Below are positions 62,534-64,000 of a stretch of 64,000 nucleotides of DNA, in pieces. The stretch comes from Desmonostoc muscorum FACHB-395 (GTDB lineage Bacteria; Cyanobacteriota; Cyanobacteriia; Cyanobacteriales; Nostocaceae), in contig NZ_JACJSF010000037.1 in the NCBI RefSeq assembly GCF_014698035.1, positions 1-64,000 of the forward strand. Reading direction: 5' to 3'. The notes below the pieces were generated by a model, which saw nothing but the letters and a program-made list of their open reading frames with translations, was not told where the DNA came from and did no database searches. A program made the translations under genes and the position numbers. Position 1 is the stretch's first letter. Each line of letters begins with the position of its first letter.

Positions 62534-62583
62534 TCTGGATTTCTCGGTTTGACGAATTTCGGGAGCAGGAGGGGTTGTTAACC

Positions 62584-62955
62584 ATGAGCCTAGCAGCCAA
62601 TCAGTTAACTCCCTCCGCCTTATTTAACTTTAACACGTGGGGTCAAGGAGCTTCTATGTCAGGTGACGAAATTACTCCGAATGATGAAGCGATCGAACTA
62701 TCAGATGAAGAGTTAGACGATGTAGCTGGTGGTTTCAATTTGCAGTTTACATCTATACGATCTCATAGATCGACAAGGGGATTTAGCCAACAATCATCAC
62801 GAAGAGGAGGGTTTCACTCAAAACGGTCGGCTTTTCATGCAGAGACAACAGACTCTTCTGTGTTCCACCTCTCCATCACCGACGCGACAACAGAGGATCT
62901 AAAAGTTCTTGGTGAGTTGTTTGGAGATATATCTGCGATCGAAGGTTCTACATAA
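62584..62955 (+). CDS. Gly-Gly-leader peptide 8 (basic Arg/Ser-rich core)
   Basis: 124 residues from ATG 62584, which follows a strong AGGAGGGG with a nine-base gap; ATG 62656 (MSGDEITPNDEAIELS), behind AAGGAG, would give a leader length closer to the others. The leader ends EELDDVAGG. The core is unlike the rest: it has a basic segment (RSHRSTRGFSQQSSRRGG, HSKRSAFH) and then an acidic helical tail (TDATTEDLKVLGELFG). No cysteine. The cationic segment suggests membrane or nucleic acid contact (inference). Confidence 0.7.
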   Translation: MSLAANQLTPSALFNFNTWGQGASMSGDEITPNDEAIELSDEELDDVAGGFNLQFTSIRSHRSTRGFSQQSSRRGGFHSKRSAFHAETTDSSVFHLSITDATTEDLKVLGELFGDISAIEGST

Positions 62956-63089
62956 ACGGAGTTTCTCAAATCAATCAATTGCAGTTGAGCAAAAGTCCAA
63001 CTGCTTTCTGAAATTATTCTTGTGTGATTAATAATTTCACTTTCATAAAATTAGGTCCATTTAGTAATAAATGAAATGACAAGGAAAAA

Positions 63090-63323
63090 ATGGCAATGGA
63101 AAACAAAAAGCAAAATGAATCACAAGAGCTATCGGCTCAAGAACTCGCAAATATTTCGGGTGGTATTGCCGTAGGTGAGCATTATCCAGGTGAGTATCCT
63201 ACGGATGAGAAATATAACAATCTGTCTGAAGCGATCGCAAACAAGCTTGAGAATATAAAGCTTCCTTATTGGAATGGCAATAAACCAATAAGCGTTGAGC
63301 CGAATGAAGGTCGCGGTGATTGA
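63090..63323 (+). CDS. Gly-Gly-leader peptide 9 (separate type)
   Basis: 77 residues. Leader MAMENKKQNESQELSAQELANISGG; the core is charged and Tyr/Pro-containing (IAVGEHYPGEYPTDEKYNN ...), with no similarity to the others apart from the leader. No cysteine. AAGGA precedes ATG 63090; a second ATG at 63096 is possible. It lies 134 bases after peptide 8 and 187 bases before the CNBD gene. Confidence 0.72.
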   Translation: MAMENKKQNESQELSAQELANISGGIAVGEHYPGEYPTDEKYNNLSEAIANKLENIKLPYWNGNKPISVEPNEGRGD

Positions 63324-63510
63324 TGCTAAAAACCTGTAGCAACTCATCAACCTAGTTAATCGCGCAATGGGGAGTTGAACAATTCAAAATTCAAAATTGC
63401 GGAAAGTCTAAGTTAAGGCTTCTCTATATCTGAACCATAAATTAAATTACGAATTACGAATTACCCCTCTCCATTTCTCTCCCGTTAGCAGAACACAAGG
63501 AAGTTAAATT

Positions 63511-64000
63511 ATGACAGAAGTTCTACTTAAGGAACTGACAAATAGCGATATTGACTGGATCTTGGCAACGGGTCAAAGAGAAGAAATTACTGCTGGTACG
63601 ACCCTCATCCGCCAAGGAACACCTGTTGATGCCCTCTATATTTTGCTTGATGGTGCATTAAGCGTTTCTGTTGCTCAGGCTGACGATAATCCTATTGGTC
63701 GGGCATTTGCCGCCCTTGAAGGTGGCGAACTATCAGGACGAGAGGTTGCACTGCTGGCAAATGGTGAAGTTGTAGGAGAAATGCCTTTTTTAGCCTCCTA
63801 CCAATCTTCAACTACGGTCAAAGCTGCTAGAAAGTCGCTTGTGTTGATGATTCCTCAGCAGCAATTGATTCAAAAATTGCAAGAAGATGTCACATTTGCA
63901 GCCCATTTTTATCGAGCGATCGCAGTTCTACTTGCTCACCGATTAGAGCAGATGATGGGTCAAATAGGCCAAAGCACAGTCGTGCTTTTTCAGCCCCAAA
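63511..64000 (+). CDS. Cyclic-nucleotide-binding-domain protein, cut by window end
   Basis: 163 residues visible, no stop before the window end. The start ATG 63511 follows AAGGAAG. A cNMP-binding-type domain is visible at about 15-140: ITAGTTLIRQGTPVDALYILLDGALSV, GELSGREVALLANGEVVGEMPFLA, then a C-terminal helix pair (FYRAIAVLLAHRLEQMM). In some cyanobacterial bacteriocin loci such a domain is fused to, or encoded next to, C39-peptidase ABC exporters, so this could be the N-terminus of the exporter for the preceding peptides. The visible part cannot decide this. The canonical phosphate-binding Arg of the CRP family is not obvious. Confidence 0.75.
   Translation, partial: MTEVLLKELTNSDIDWILATGQREEITAGTTLIRQGTPVDALYILLDGALSVSVAQADDNPIGRAFAALEGGELSGREVALLANGEVVGEMPFLASYQSSTTVKAARKSLVLMIPQQQLIQKLQEDVTFAAHFYRAIAVLLAHRLEQMMGQIGQSTVVLFQPQ

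Overview
The window comes from a filamentous, heterocyst-type cyanobacterium of the Nostoc/Anabaena group. Evidence: many HIP1 octamers (GCGATCGC), heptamer tandem repeats (STRRs), small dispersed repeats, and cyanobacterium-specific genes: a hetZ-patU pair, tandem AmiC septal amidases, a PxcA proton-extrusion protein, a solanesyl diphosphate synthase and a giant Ser/Thr-His hybrid kinase. PatU is one uninterrupted gene, which fits Nostoc punctiforme-like strains better than Anabaena PCC 7120. No rRNA, tRNA or CRISPR array was seen.

Layout. 1-6.3 kb: a sulfur/organic-compound scavenging block (SsuD-like flavin monooxygenase, amidase, and a transporter-arylsulfatase pair). 6.3-7 kb: an IS630-type transposase remnant. 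7-15.7 kb: a probable small biosynthetic locus with two asparagine-synthetase-like proteins that both lack the glutaminase cysteine, a short conserved protein, a VOC protein, a one-pass membrane protein, a LysA-like protein without the PLP lysine, and a zinc-ribbon membrane protein. 16-36 kb: core and envelope genes (MgtC-like, MsrB, MurI, AmiC2, AmiC1, cation/proton antiporter, SIMPL protein, SSB, MreBCD, solanesyl diphosphate synthase) and the heterocyst-patterning pair hetZ-patU. 36-41 kb: a transglutaminase-fold membrane protein with lost catalytic residues, a small membrane protein, PxcA, and a repeat-rich spacer. 41.6-48.9 kb: the 1807-residue hybrid kinase, an NmrA-type protein and a Tat-type beta-carbonic anhydrase. 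49.5-55 kb: a TIR-TM-WD40 protein followed by a papain-like protease gene split by one in-frame stop. 55-60 kb: a ClC channel with CBS and USP domains, then a minus-strand pair (heme/HAMP sensor, ParA-like ATPase). 60.4-64 kb: nine consecutive Gly-Gly-leader peptide genes, then a cyclic-nucleotide-binding-domain gene cut by the window end, probably part of a peptide export system.

Most striking: (1) the peptide array, where two leader types and two core types are combined in all possible ways, as if shuffled by recombination; (2) the 7-14.3 kb locus, where three enzyme-like proteins have lost hallmark catalytic residues and one carries repeat elements inserted in frame; (3) the TIR-WD40 plus papain-like protease pair, a candidate conflict or cell-death module; (4) several non-autonomous elements with clear terminal repeats, one with an 8-bp target duplication.
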